Shown in pieces: positions 1 to 5,106 of a stretch of DNA of 10,474 bases (position 1 is the first letter of the stretch; each line of letters opens with the position of its first letter). The position numbers and the translations under genes were made by a program. The DNA comes from an uncultured Chloroflexota bacterium (GTDB taxonomy: Bacteria > Chloroflexota > Limnocylindria > Limnocylindrales > CSP1-4), in assembly GCA_903928275.1 (NCBI GenBank), contig CAIYQJ010000078.1, positions 1 to 10,474 of the forward strand. Direction: 5' to 3'. The notes under the pieces are model-generated. The model was not told the DNA's origin. It saw only the letters and a list, made by a program, of their open reading frames with translations, and did not search any database.

Positions 1-351
1 GAGCGTGGTGCCGGAGTTGCCACAGTCGAGCACGCCGTCCGGCTCCGCGATGCCGTCGCGGCCCGGCGAGACGACGCGGTAGTCCACGCGGCCGTCGTTC
101 TCTGCGACGCGCTCGACGCGTGCCCCGAGCCGCGCCACCACCGAGGCGGTGGACCGCACGTCACCGCCGTCGCCGGCCGCCCGGATCTCGCTCGTGCCCT
201 CGGCGAGGAGCGCGAGCAGCAGCGCGCGGTGGCTGATCGACTTGTCGCCGGGCAGGCGCGGCTCGCCGCGGAGGCGTCCGGCGTGGCGGACGACCGCCTC
301 CGGCGCGTGCGCGACGGTCGCGGCGGCCGCCTCGGTGGCGGTGCGGCTCAA
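1..351 (-). CDS. aroA: 3-phosphoshikimate 1-carboxyvinyltransferase (EPSP synthase), N-terminal part, cut by window edge
   Basis: EPSP synthase joins shikimate-3-phosphate and PEP in the sixth step of the cytoplasmic shikimate pathway. Only the first 117 residues are in the window; the frame runs open through base 1. Visible motifs are LPGDKSISHRALLLA (about residues 34-48), the phosphate-binding Lys/Ser region typical of the family, and LDCGNSGTTL at the window edge (about 108-117), the PEP/glyphosate-site loop in its GNSGTT form. The start is TTG at 351-349. No ATG or GTG occurs in frame between it and the GDKS motif, so TTG is the only usable start downstream of the aroF stop. It overlaps the aroF stop as TTGA, which suggests translational coupling and co-transcription with aroF. 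A G-run inside the aroF 3' end could act as a weak ribosome binding site. The identification is firm; the exact start is less so. Confidence 0.94.
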   Translation of the reverse strand, partial: MSRTATEAAAATVAHAPEAVVRHAGRLRGEPRLPGDKSISHRALLLALLAEGTSEIRAAGDGGDVRSTASVVARLGARVERVAENDGRVDYRVVSPGRDGIAEPDGVLDCGNSGTTL

Positions 352-1421
352 TGCCGGCCGCCCCCGACCCGCAGCGCGGACCCGGAGAGCACGGACTCGC
401 TGTGGAGCGAGGCCACCGCGGCGTGCACCGGTCCAACGAGCGCCATGATCTCGCGGAACTGGTCGAGCGTGAGCGACTGCTCCCCGTCCGAGAGCGCCTC
501 CTCGGGTCGCGGGTGGACCTCGACGATGGCGCCGTCGGCGCCCGCCGCGACGCCCGCGAGGACGAGCGGCTTCACGAGGAATCGCTTGCCGGTGGCGTGG
601 GACGGGTCCACCACGACCGGGAGGTGGGTGAGGTGATGGAGGAGCGGGACCGCGCCCAGGTCGAGGGTGTTGCGCGTGTACGTCTCGAACGTCCGGATGC
701 CTCGCTCGCAGAGGATGACGTTCGGGTTGCCGCTGCTCATGACGTACTCGGCCGACATGAGCCACTCCTCGATCGTGCCGGCGAAGCCGCGCTTGAGCAG
801 CACGGGCTTCGCGATGCGACCGACGGCCATGAGGAGGGAGTAGTTCTGCATGTTGCGGGCGCCGACCTGGACGATGTCGGCGTACTCGGCGACGAGGTCG
901 ACCTGGGCGGGCTCCATGACCTCGGTCACGACGGGGAGGCCCGTCCGTTCGCGCGCCTCGGCGAGGAGGCGCAGGCCCTGGAGCCCGAGCCCCTGGAACG
1001 AATACGGGCTCGTGCGCGGCTTGAACGCCCCGCCACGGAGGACGCGCGCCCCGGCGGCCGCCACGGCCTCGGCGGTCTCGAAGAGCTGCTCGCGGGATTC
1101 CACCGAGCACGGGCCCGCCATGATCGTCAACGAGCCGTCGCCGATCCGGACGCCCCGCACGTCCACGACGGTGTCCTCGGGGTGGAACTCCCGCGACGTG
1201 AGCTTGAACGGACGGCTGATCGGCGTCACCGACTCCACCCCCGGCAGGGCCGCGAAGCGGCTCGCCAGGACCTCCTTGCGGGGCCCCACCTCGCCGAGCG
1301 CAGCGATGACCACTCGCTCGACGCCGCGGCTCTCGTGCGCCGCGAGCCCCTCCGACAGGATGTGGCTCTTCACGGCGTTGATCTGGTCTTCCGTGGCGGC
1401 GGGCGCCATCACGACGAACAT
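348..1421 (-). CDS. aroF: 3-deoxy-7-phosphoheptulonate synthase (DAHP synthase, type I beta with N-terminal ferredoxin-like domain)
   Basis: This enzyme condenses PEP and erythrose-4-phosphate, the first step of aromatic amino-acid synthesis, and needs a divalent metal. The protein has 357 residues. Residues 1-70 form a ferredoxin-like/ACT-type regulatory domain beginning MFVVM, as in the Thermotoga-type enzyme. The TIM barrel follows, with MAGPCSVES (101-109), LRGGAFKPRTSPYSFQG (128-144), ARNMQN (188-193), LLKRG (208-212), CERGIRTFE (238-246) and VDPSHATGKR (271-280). The expected metal ligands are all present: Cys105, His275, Glu301 and Asp312. The ATG at 1421 has purine-rich AAGGA and GAGGA upstream. 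The gene is preceded by a terminator hairpin and candidate leader peptides, so attenuation is likely. The N-terminal domain suggests allosteric feedback by Phe/Tyr as well, as known for this family. It overlaps aroA downstream. The symbol aroG is also used for this type. Confidence 0.96.
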   Translation of the reverse strand: MFVVMAPAATEDQINAVKSHILSEGLAAHESRGVERVVIAALGEVGPRKEVLASRFAALPGVESVTPISRPFKLTSREFHPEDTVVDVRGVRIGDGSLTIMAGPCSVESREQLFETAEAVAAAGARVLRGGAFKPRTSPYSFQGLGLQGLRLLAEARERTGLPVVTEVMEPAQVDLVAEYADIVQVGARNMQNYSLLMAVGRIAKPVLLKRGFAGTIEEWLMSAEYVMSSGNPNVILCERGIRTFETYTRNTLDLGAVPLLHHLTHLPVVVDPSHATGKRFLVKPLVLAGVAAGADGAIVEVHPRPEEALSDGEQSLTLDQFREIMALVGPVHAAVASLHSESVLSGSALRVGGGRH

Positions 1422-1457
1422 GGGTCCTCAGTCCTTCCGGTCCGTGCCCGGACAAAG

Positions 1458-1485
1458 AAAAAAGCAGAGGTTCCGCACCTCTGCT
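1458..1485 (-). terminator. Intrinsic terminator in the aroF leader (candidate attenuator)
   Basis: On the minus strand a perfect 9-bp stem AGCAGAGGT / ACCTCTGCT (1485-1477 with 1471-1463) closes a five-base GCGGA loop and runs directly into six T residues (1463-1458), then CTTT. It lies between the aroF promoter and the aroF ATG, 36 bases before the start codon. No minus-strand gene upstream could use it as a normal 3' terminator, because the tRNA genes there are on the plus strand. Read on the plus strand it lacks a T tract. The position therefore fits a transcription attenuator rather than a gene-end terminator. Confidence 0.8.
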
Positions 1486-1512
1486 CTCCCGGCACAGCCC
1501 GCGAGCCCGGGC

Positions 1513-1533
1513 CTAGGGCCAGGGGTGGGTCAT
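1513..1533 (-). CDS. Candidate aroF leader peptide 2 (MTHPWP)
   Basis: A six-codon ORF overlaps the end of leader peptide 1 through ATGA and contains a single Trp codon (TGG). It has no Shine-Dalgarno site of its own, so it would be read only by coupling to the preceding ORF. Within it, ACCCCTG (1526-1520) can pair with six of seven bases of CAGAGGT (1483-1477), the 5' arm of the terminator stem. Occupancy of this ORF by ribosomes could therefore influence which structure forms. Without comparative data it may be only chance. Confidence 0.3.
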   Translation of the reverse strand: MTHPWP

Positions 1534-1574
1534 GCCGGGCGGCGGTAGGAATAGGCGAATGCGCGCGTCCTCAT
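1530..1574 (-). CDS. Candidate aroF leader peptide 1 (MRTRAFAYSYRRPA)
   Basis: A 14-codon ORF lies between the predicted aroF promoter and the attenuator hairpin. It reads Met-Arg-Thr-Arg-Ala-Phe-Ala-Tyr-Ser-Tyr-Arg-Arg-Pro-Ala-stop, with one Phe (TTC) and two Tyr (TAT, TAC) codons within five positions, an unusual density of A/T-rich aromatic codons in such GC-rich DNA. The ATG is only 10 bases after the -10 box, so translation would start at or within a few bases of the RNA 5' end (leaderless). Its TGA stop overlaps the ATG of a second leader ORF as ATGA. By analogy with known amino-acid attenuators, a ribosome stalled at these codons would sense charged tRNA-Phe/tRNA-Tyr, which fits the control of DAHP synthase. 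It is too short for any statistical coding evidence, so the call rests on position and codon content. Confidence 0.5.
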   Translation of the reverse strand: MRTRAFAYSYRRPA

Positions 1575-1583
1575 CGCCCGCGG

Positions 1584-1612
1584 AGCGTACGGTCCGCCGC
1601 CGGCGCTGTCAA
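1584..1612 (-). promoter_or_regulatory. Sigma-70-type promoter for aroF-aroA
   Basis: On the minus strand a perfect consensus -35 box TTGACA (1612-1607) is followed by exactly 17 bases and the -10 box TACGCT (1589-1584), which fits TAnnnT. Transcription would begin near 1577, giving a leader of about 156 bases that contains the two short leader ORFs and the terminator hairpin. It is the best full promoter match in the window; most other candidates here have a -10 only. Confidence 0.7.
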
Positions 1613-1613
1613 C

Positions 1614-1641
1614 GCGGCCGCCGGCTCGCGGCCGCCGGCTC
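1614..1641. repeat. Two tandem 14-bp units behind the aroF promoter
   Basis: GCGGCCGCCGGCTC is repeated perfectly and without a gap at 1614-1627 and 1628-1641, ending one base upstream of the aroF -35 box as seen from the minus strand. The 9-base core GCCGGCTCG within it occurs at 1620-1628 and 1634-1642 and again at 1680-1688. The position suits a regulatory binding region, but a replication-slippage duplication in GC-rich DNA explains it equally well. Confidence 0.6.
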
Positions 1642-1681
1642 GGCGCTGACCGGCGACCCATCGCGGCCACGGACCACGCGC

Positions 1682-1701
1682 CGGCTCGGGCCGGCGAGCC
1701 G
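1682..1701. repeat. 7-bp inverted repeat between the aroF and tRNA-Ser promoters
   Basis: CGGCTCG (1682-1688) and CGAGCCG (1695-1701) form a perfect dyad with a six-base spacer GGCCGG. It reuses the GCCGGCTCG core of the nearby tandem repeat and lies 12 bases before the -10 box of the tRNA-Ser transcription unit, in the place where a -35 region would be. It could be an operator or simply a palindrome; I see no T tract that would make it a terminator. Confidence 0.4.
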
Positions 1702-1713
1702 CCGACCCCGTGC

Positions 1714-1719
1714 TATCAT
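1714..1719 (+). promoter_or_regulatory. -10 box TATCAT for the tRNA-Ser/tRNA-Arg unit
   Basis: TATCAT stands 17 bases before the mature 5' end of tRNA-Ser(GCU), so a short 5' leader would be removed by RNase P. No good -35 hexamer is seen at the usual distance; the spot is filled by the CGGCTCG dyad. Confidence 0.45.
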
Positions 1720-1736
1720 CCCGGTCGCCACGGAAC

Positions 1737-1825
1737 GGAGAGGTCGCATAGTGGCCTAGTGCAGCGGTTTGCTAAACCGCCAAGTGGGGTAACCTGCTTC
1801 GAGGGTTCGAATCCCTCCCTCTCCG
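1737..1825 (+). tRNA. tRNA-Ser (anticodon GCU)
   Basis: The acceptor stem GGAGAGG (1737-1743) pairs with CCTCTCC (1818-1824), with discriminator G1825 and encoded CCA at 1826-1828. The anticodon stem GCGGT/ACCGC encloses the loop TTGCTAA, giving anticodon GCT at 1771-1773, which reads AGC/AGU. A long variable arm, as in class II tRNAs, and the T arm GAGGG-TTCGAAT-CCCTC follow. The total of 89 bases fits tRNA-Ser. It shares its acceptor stem and much of its sequence with the two tRNA-Ser genes at the right end of the window, and is followed 16 bases later by tRNA-Arg, probably in one transcript. Confidence 0.96.
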
Positions 1826-1841
1826 CCACCCCGCCGCGCGT

Positions 1842-1914
1842 GCGCCCGTAGCTCAGTGGATAGAGCGTCAGGTTGCGGACCTGAAGGTCGTGGGTTCGAG
1901 TCCCGCCGGGCGCG
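1842..1914 (+). tRNA. tRNA-Arg (anticodon GCG)
   Basis: The acceptor stem GCGCCCG (1842-1848) pairs with CGGGCGC (1907-1913), with discriminator G1914 and encoded CCA at 1915-1917. The D arm GCTC-AGTGGATA-GAGC and the overall layout match bacterial tRNA-Arg of the CGN family. The anticodon stem TCAGG/CCTGA holds the loop TTGCGGA, so the anticodon is GCG at 1875-1877, reading CGC and CGU by ordinary G34 wobble. Most bacteria instead carry ACG here, which TadA edits to ICG. G34 makes editing unnecessary; see the TadA-like gene at 9716. The cloverleaf is intact, so this is not an obvious pseudogene. Confidence 0.95.
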
Positions 1915-1932
1915 CCACCTCCTCGCATCCGG

Positions 1933-1954
1933 CGCTGCCGTTTCAGCGGCTGCG
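1933..1954 (+). terminator. Hairpin after the tRNA-Ser/tRNA-Arg unit (possible terminator)
   Basis: CGCTGCCG and CGGCTGCG pair over eight positions with one T-T mismatch around the loop TTTCAG, starting 18 bases after the tRNA-Arg discriminator base. There is no T tract, so if it ends transcription it does so without the classic signal. Confidence 0.3.
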
Positions 1955-2015
1955 GTCGCCCCACGAGCCGTCCGCGCCCCTGCGATGCCCACTGTCCGTG
2001 CGCGGGCGTCGGCGC

Positions 2016-2021
2016 TATCCT
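2016..2021 (+). promoter_or_regulatory. Possible -10 box TATCCT for the HtrA-like protease
   Basis: TATCCT lies 39 bases before the chosen ATG, leaving a short untranslated leader that contains the ribosome binding site at 2045-2052. The -35 region is poor (CTGTCC at 1992-1997 with an 18-base spacer). Confidence 0.3.
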
Positions 2022-2044
2022 GAGTCGGTCGCCTGACTGACGCT

Positions 2045-2052
2045 GGGGGAGG
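2045..2052 (+). promoter_or_regulatory. Strong ribosome binding site deciding the protease start
   Basis: GGGGGAGG ends eight bases before ATG 2061 but only two bases before the in-frame GTG at 2055. The spacing favours ATG 2061 over the longer GTG start. Confidence 0.7.
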
Positions 2053-2060
2053 CTGTGGCA

Positions 2061-3635
2061 ATGGCAAAGATCTTCGCGTGGCCGGGTTCGGTCCGCTGGC
2101 TCGTCGTCGGGTGCAGCGCGGCGCTCGTTGTCGTCGGATGCAGCAGCAGCGCTACGGCGCCCGCTCCATCACGCATCCCCGTCGCGTCGGCCACAACCTC
2201 GCCCACGGCCGCGCCCACCGCCGCGGCCTCGTTCGACCTGGGGACACTCCAGGACTCCGTCGCCTACATCCAGACGCAGGGCACGTTCGTGACGGCGGAC
2301 GGCACGAACGAGCAGACCTTCACGGGATCCGGCTTCGTCGTCGACCCGAATGGGCTCATCGTGACGAACAACCACGTCGTCGCGGGCGGCGCCTTCTGGA
2401 AGGTCTCGATCGGTTCGGATCCCACGCTCCACGACGCGCACCTCCTCGGCGTCTCCGAATGCAACGACCTGGCGGTCCTGAAGGTAGACGGGACCTATCC
2501 TGCCCTCGCCTTCTCCACCACGGCGCCCCATGTCGGCGAGCCCATCTACGTCGCCGGCCATCCGAACGGCGATCCCTACACGCTGACGAACGGGATCGTC
2601 GCCAAGCCCCCGTACAAGGCGGACACCTCGTGGGCCTCGGTGACCCAGGAGATCCAGATCACCGCCCAGACGTACCCCGGCAACTCGGGGAGCCCGGTCG
2701 TCGACGCGAACGGCAAGGTGATCGGCGTCGAGTACTCGTGGGGCGCCCCCGGGACGCCGATCGCCGGCGAGTCGTTCGCGATCGCCTCCACGGAGGCGGC
2801 GCCCGTCATCGACCAGCTCAAGACCGGCAAGAACCTCGACACGATCGGCATCAACGGCGAGGCGGACTCCACCCGCAAGGGCATCGCGATCCTGTCGGTG
2901 GTCCCCGGATCGCCGGCGGACCACACCGGCATCCAGCCGGGTGACCTCCTGACGGACCTCAATGGCACGGCGGTCGGCGCCGACGGGACGAAGGCGACGT
3001 ACTGTTCCGTCCTGCGGTCGCACGGCCCCACGGACGCGCTCTCGGTGATCGTCCAGCGTGGCGGCGATACGCTCAAGGGCGAGATCAACGGACCCGCGCT
3101 CGCCATCGTGAGCAGCGCGCCATCCGCCGCGCCCTCGGACGCTGCGCTCGCGACGCCGCTGGCGAGCGGTGCCGGCGCCTCGTCGGCGATCGACCTCCTC
3201 CAGCCGCTGGTCCCCACCGCGTACTGGCCGAACTGCACTCACGCGACTGACCCCGTGCGGAGCACCGTCGTCCAGACCGCCGTCTGTTCACCCGTCACCG
3301 GGATCACCTCGATCTGGTACGACCTCTACGACAGCGCCGCGTCGCTGAAGGCCGGCGTCGCCGAGAACGTGACCGCCCGGGGCGCGACGACGGCCAAGGA
3401 TTGCGCCACTGGTCCCAGCGACGGCACGTGGCAGTCGACCTTCCCGGACGGCAAGGTCCTCACGAGTCCCGACTACCGGCTGCTGTGCTACACGAGCACC
3501 GACGGGACGGCGTGGATCGAGCAGGCGTATCCCGACGGCAAGGTCCTCGCTACGCTCGAAATGAAGGGTGGGACCCTCAAGGACCTCTTCGCCTGGTGGA
3601 AGGCCAACAACACGATCGTCACGACTCAGCCGTGA
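2061..3635 (+). CDS. HtrA/DegP-like trypsin-fold serine protease lipoprotein with PDZ domain
   Basis: This is a predicted secreted, lipid-anchored protease of 524 residues. The N-terminus has a basic start, a hydrophobic stretch (about 11-26) and a lipobox VVGC with Cys27 as the probable lipidation site, then an Ala/Ser/Thr/Pro-rich linker to about residue 57. The chymotrypsin-fold domain (about 60-255) shows GSGFVV, TNNHVV with His105, CNDLAVLKV with Asp136 and PGNSGSPVV with Ser209, so the catalytic triad is complete. A PDZ domain follows (about 262-340) with GIAILSVVPGSPADHTGIQPGDLL. After a second Ala/Ser-rich linker (about 350-378) comes a C-terminal domain of about 145 residues that I do not recognise. 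It contains four Cys (392, 409, 448, 476), likely disulfide-bonded outside the cell. Family members degrade or chaperone misfolded envelope proteins. It stands alone, with a strong ribosome binding site and a GC-rich hairpin downstream. Confidence 0.9.
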   Translation: MAKIFAWPGSVRWLVVGCSAALVVVGCSSSATAPAPSRIPVASATTSPTAAPTAAASFDLGTLQDSVAYIQTQGTFVTADGTNEQTFTGSGFVVDPNGLIVTNNHVVAGGAFWKVSIGSDPTLHDAHLLGVSECNDLAVLKVDGTYPALAFSTTAPHVGEPIYVAGHPNGDPYTLTNGIVAKPPYKADTSWASVTQEIQITAQTYPGNSGSPVVDANGKVIGVEYSWGAPGTPIAGESFAIASTEAAPVIDQLKTGKNLDTIGINGEADSTRKGIAILSVVPGSPADHTGIQPGDLLTDLNGTAVGADGTKATYCSVLRSHGPTDALSVIVQRGGDTLKGEINGPALAIVSSAPSAAPSDAALATPLASGAGASSAIDLLQPLVPTAYWPNCTHATDPVRSTVVQTAVCSPVTGITSIWYDLYDSAASLKAGVAENVTARGATTAKDCATGPSDGTWQSTFPDGKVLTSPDYRLLCYTSTDGTAWIEQAYPDGKVLATLEMKGGTLKDLFAWWKANNTIVTTQP

Positions 3636-3651
3636 CCTGACGCTCGCGGGC

Positions 3652-3684
3652 GCCGGGCGCGAACGGGCCTCACGCCCGCCCGGC
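3652..3684 (+). terminator. GC-rich hairpin after the protease gene (possible terminator)
   Basis: GCCGGGC (3652-3658) pairs perfectly with GCCCGGC (3678-3684), and inside it GGGC (3665-3668) pairs with GCCC (3674-3677) around CTCAC. The structure begins 16 bases after the stop codon. It lacks a T tract. The rest of the roughly 200-base gap to 3834 shows nothing else I can name. Confidence 0.4.
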
Positions 3685-3819
3685 CGCCCAGCGATCGACT
3701 CGTCGCGCGGATCGGTCGGGCGATGCGTGGCGGTGCGGCCTCGGCGTGGCCGGATCCTCCGCGAGCGGTCGGCGCGAGACACGGGCGCCATCCTTCAGGC
3801 GGCTTTCAGTGATCGGGTG

Positions 3820-3825
3820 CATCCT
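3820..3825 (+). promoter_or_regulatory. Weak -10-like box CATCCT before the membrane protein gene
   Basis: CATCCT ends eight bases before ATG 3834, and no Shine-Dalgarno sequence is present in the same stretch. The arrangement matches leaderless starts, but the box is one mismatch from the TAnnnT pattern. Confidence 0.2.
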
Positions 3826-3833
3826 CTGCGACG

Positions 3834-5081
3834 ATGACCGATCAGCGACCCTCTCCATCCGATCCCACCGACGCCACCGACGTTGCCGACGCCACCGAGC
3901 CGGAGCACTCGGACGGTCCGGATCCCTCCGGTGACGCCGACTACCCGGAGGACGCCGCGATCGAGGCGGCCCGGGCGGACTCCCGTCTCGCTCGCGGCCT
4001 GGCCATCGGCGCCATCGTGATCGCGCTCGTCGCCGTCGGGCTGACCGCGTGGCGTCTCGTGTCGCCGGCGACCGCGTCGTGCCAGTCCACCGCGTGGGGC
4101 GCGACCCCGTCCGTCACCGACCTTCCTGCCGGCTGGTCGATCGGCGGGACGCAGTTCGAGGTGGACCGGATGCAGATGACGCTCCTCGGCCCCGCGCCGC
4201 AGGGGCAGACGAGCGCCCGCGCGGTCGTCTACGCGACGGTCACCTGCTTCCCGACCGGCGCGGCCGACGCCGTCACGAAGTCCCAGGCCGCCGCGACCGC
4301 GGCGGGACAGACGGTGACGTCCCGCACGGACCTCGGCGAGCAGGGGTTCACCGCACTGGATCCGTCCGGAGCCACGTTCGTCCAGTTCCGTCACGGCGAC
4401 GTCGTCGCCTACATGGCGGCCTCGGGCGATGCCACGGCCGCCGAGGCCGAGGCGGTCGCGTCCGCCTTCGACCGGGCGCTCGGCGGCGCCGGACCGCAGG
4501 TCGTCACCGGGTCGTCGGCGCCATCGACGGGCGTCGCGGCGCCGCCCTCCGGGGCCGTGTCGACCACCGCCCCATCGCCTTCCGACGCGGGCTCCATCGC
4601 GTCGGCGGCACCGTCGCCGGTGCCGAGTGCCGCCGCGCCGGAGCTCGAGGCGGTGCTTCCAACATCCGTCGCGGGGACGGCCCTCTCGATGGAGAGCGCC
4701 GTGGGGACGTCCGTGCTCGGCACCGACGCCGGGAGCCGGGCGATCACCGCCGCCCTGCGCGCCGCGGGCAAGTCCCCCGACGACCTGCGCGTGGCGCAGG
4801 CGTACGACCCCACCAGCTCCGTGGACCTGTCGATCCTCGCCCTCCGCGGCGTGGGGATGAAGGGCGACGCGCTTCGGAAGATCGTGCTCGACACGTGGCT
4901 CGCCGCGAACGGGTCCGGCGTGACGACGAGCACGGTCACGCTCGGAGGGCAGCCGTTCCTCAAGGTCGACTATGGCGACGGCGGGTCCGTGTCCTACGTC
5001 ACCACCCGGGGCGATATCGTCATCGTGATCGAGACCGCGGACGCCAAGATCGCGGCGGAGGCGGCAGCCGCCCTGCGCTGA
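3834..5081 (+). CDS. Single-pass membrane protein with two extracellular domains, function unknown
   Basis: The protein has 415 residues. Residues 1-50 are acidic and rich in Asp, Pro and Thr (cytoplasmic side). One transmembrane helix spans about 54-76, with no cleavage site apparent. Outside, domain 1 (about 80-218) contains Cys83 and Cys138, a possible disulfide. A low-complexity Ala/Pro/Ser/Thr linker runs from about 222 to 268. Domain 2 (about 269-415) opens LEAVLPTSVAGTALSMES. From memory, domains with this opening recur in surface proteins of high-GC Chloroflexota; this is unverified and no function is known to me. No catalytic motif is visible. The ATG lacks a good ribosome binding site. 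It ends 25 bases before the racemase-family gene, so the two may share a transcript, but its role in that cluster is unclear. Confidence 0.85.
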   Translation: MTDQRPSPSDPTDATDVADATEPEHSDGPDPSGDADYPEDAAIEAARADSRLARGLAIGAIVIALVAVGLTAWRLVSPATASCQSTAWGATPSVTDLPAGWSIGGTQFEVDRMQMTLLGPAPQGQTSARAVVYATVTCFPTGAADAVTKSQAAATAAGQTVTSRTDLGEQGFTALDPSGATFVQFRHGDVVAYMAASGDATAAEAEAVASAFDRALGGAGPQVVTGSSAPSTGVAAPPSGAVSTTAPSPSDAGSIASAAPSPVPSAAAPELEAVLPTSVAGTALSMESAVGTSVLGTDAGSRAITAALRAAGKSPDDLRVAQAYDPTSSVDLSILALRGVGMKGDALRKIVLDTWLAANGSGVTTSTVTLGGQPFLKVDYGDGGSVSYVTTRGDIVIVIETADAKIAAEAAAALR

Positions 5082-5095
5082 ACCACGCCGGCACC

Positions 5096-5100
5096 GGAGG
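5096..5100 (+). promoter_or_regulatory. Ribosome binding site GGAGG deciding the TTG start at 5107
   Basis: GGAGG sits six bases before TTG 5107, ideal spacing. The next in-frame ATG (5122) would be 21 bases away, too far for this site, so TTG is preferred. Confidence 0.75.
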
Positions 5101-5106
5101 TCACGC

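Noticed and set aside
1463..1485. The 9-bp hairpin as a plus-strand terminator
   Set aside because: On the plus strand it is followed by CTCCC rather than T residues, and no plus-strand gene ends there.
351..1649. Plus-strand open frames opposite aroF
   Set aside because: These are antisense reflections of aroF codon bias, with no family motif in the translation.
1737..1917. Integration (att) site at the tRNA genes
   Set aside because: No integrase gene, no phage gene and no repeated partial tRNA 3' end apart from the complete tRNA-Ser paralogues.
2055..2060. GTG at 2055 as start of the HtrA-like protease
   Set aside because: It leaves only two bases after the GGGGGAGG site; ATG 2061 has normal spacing.
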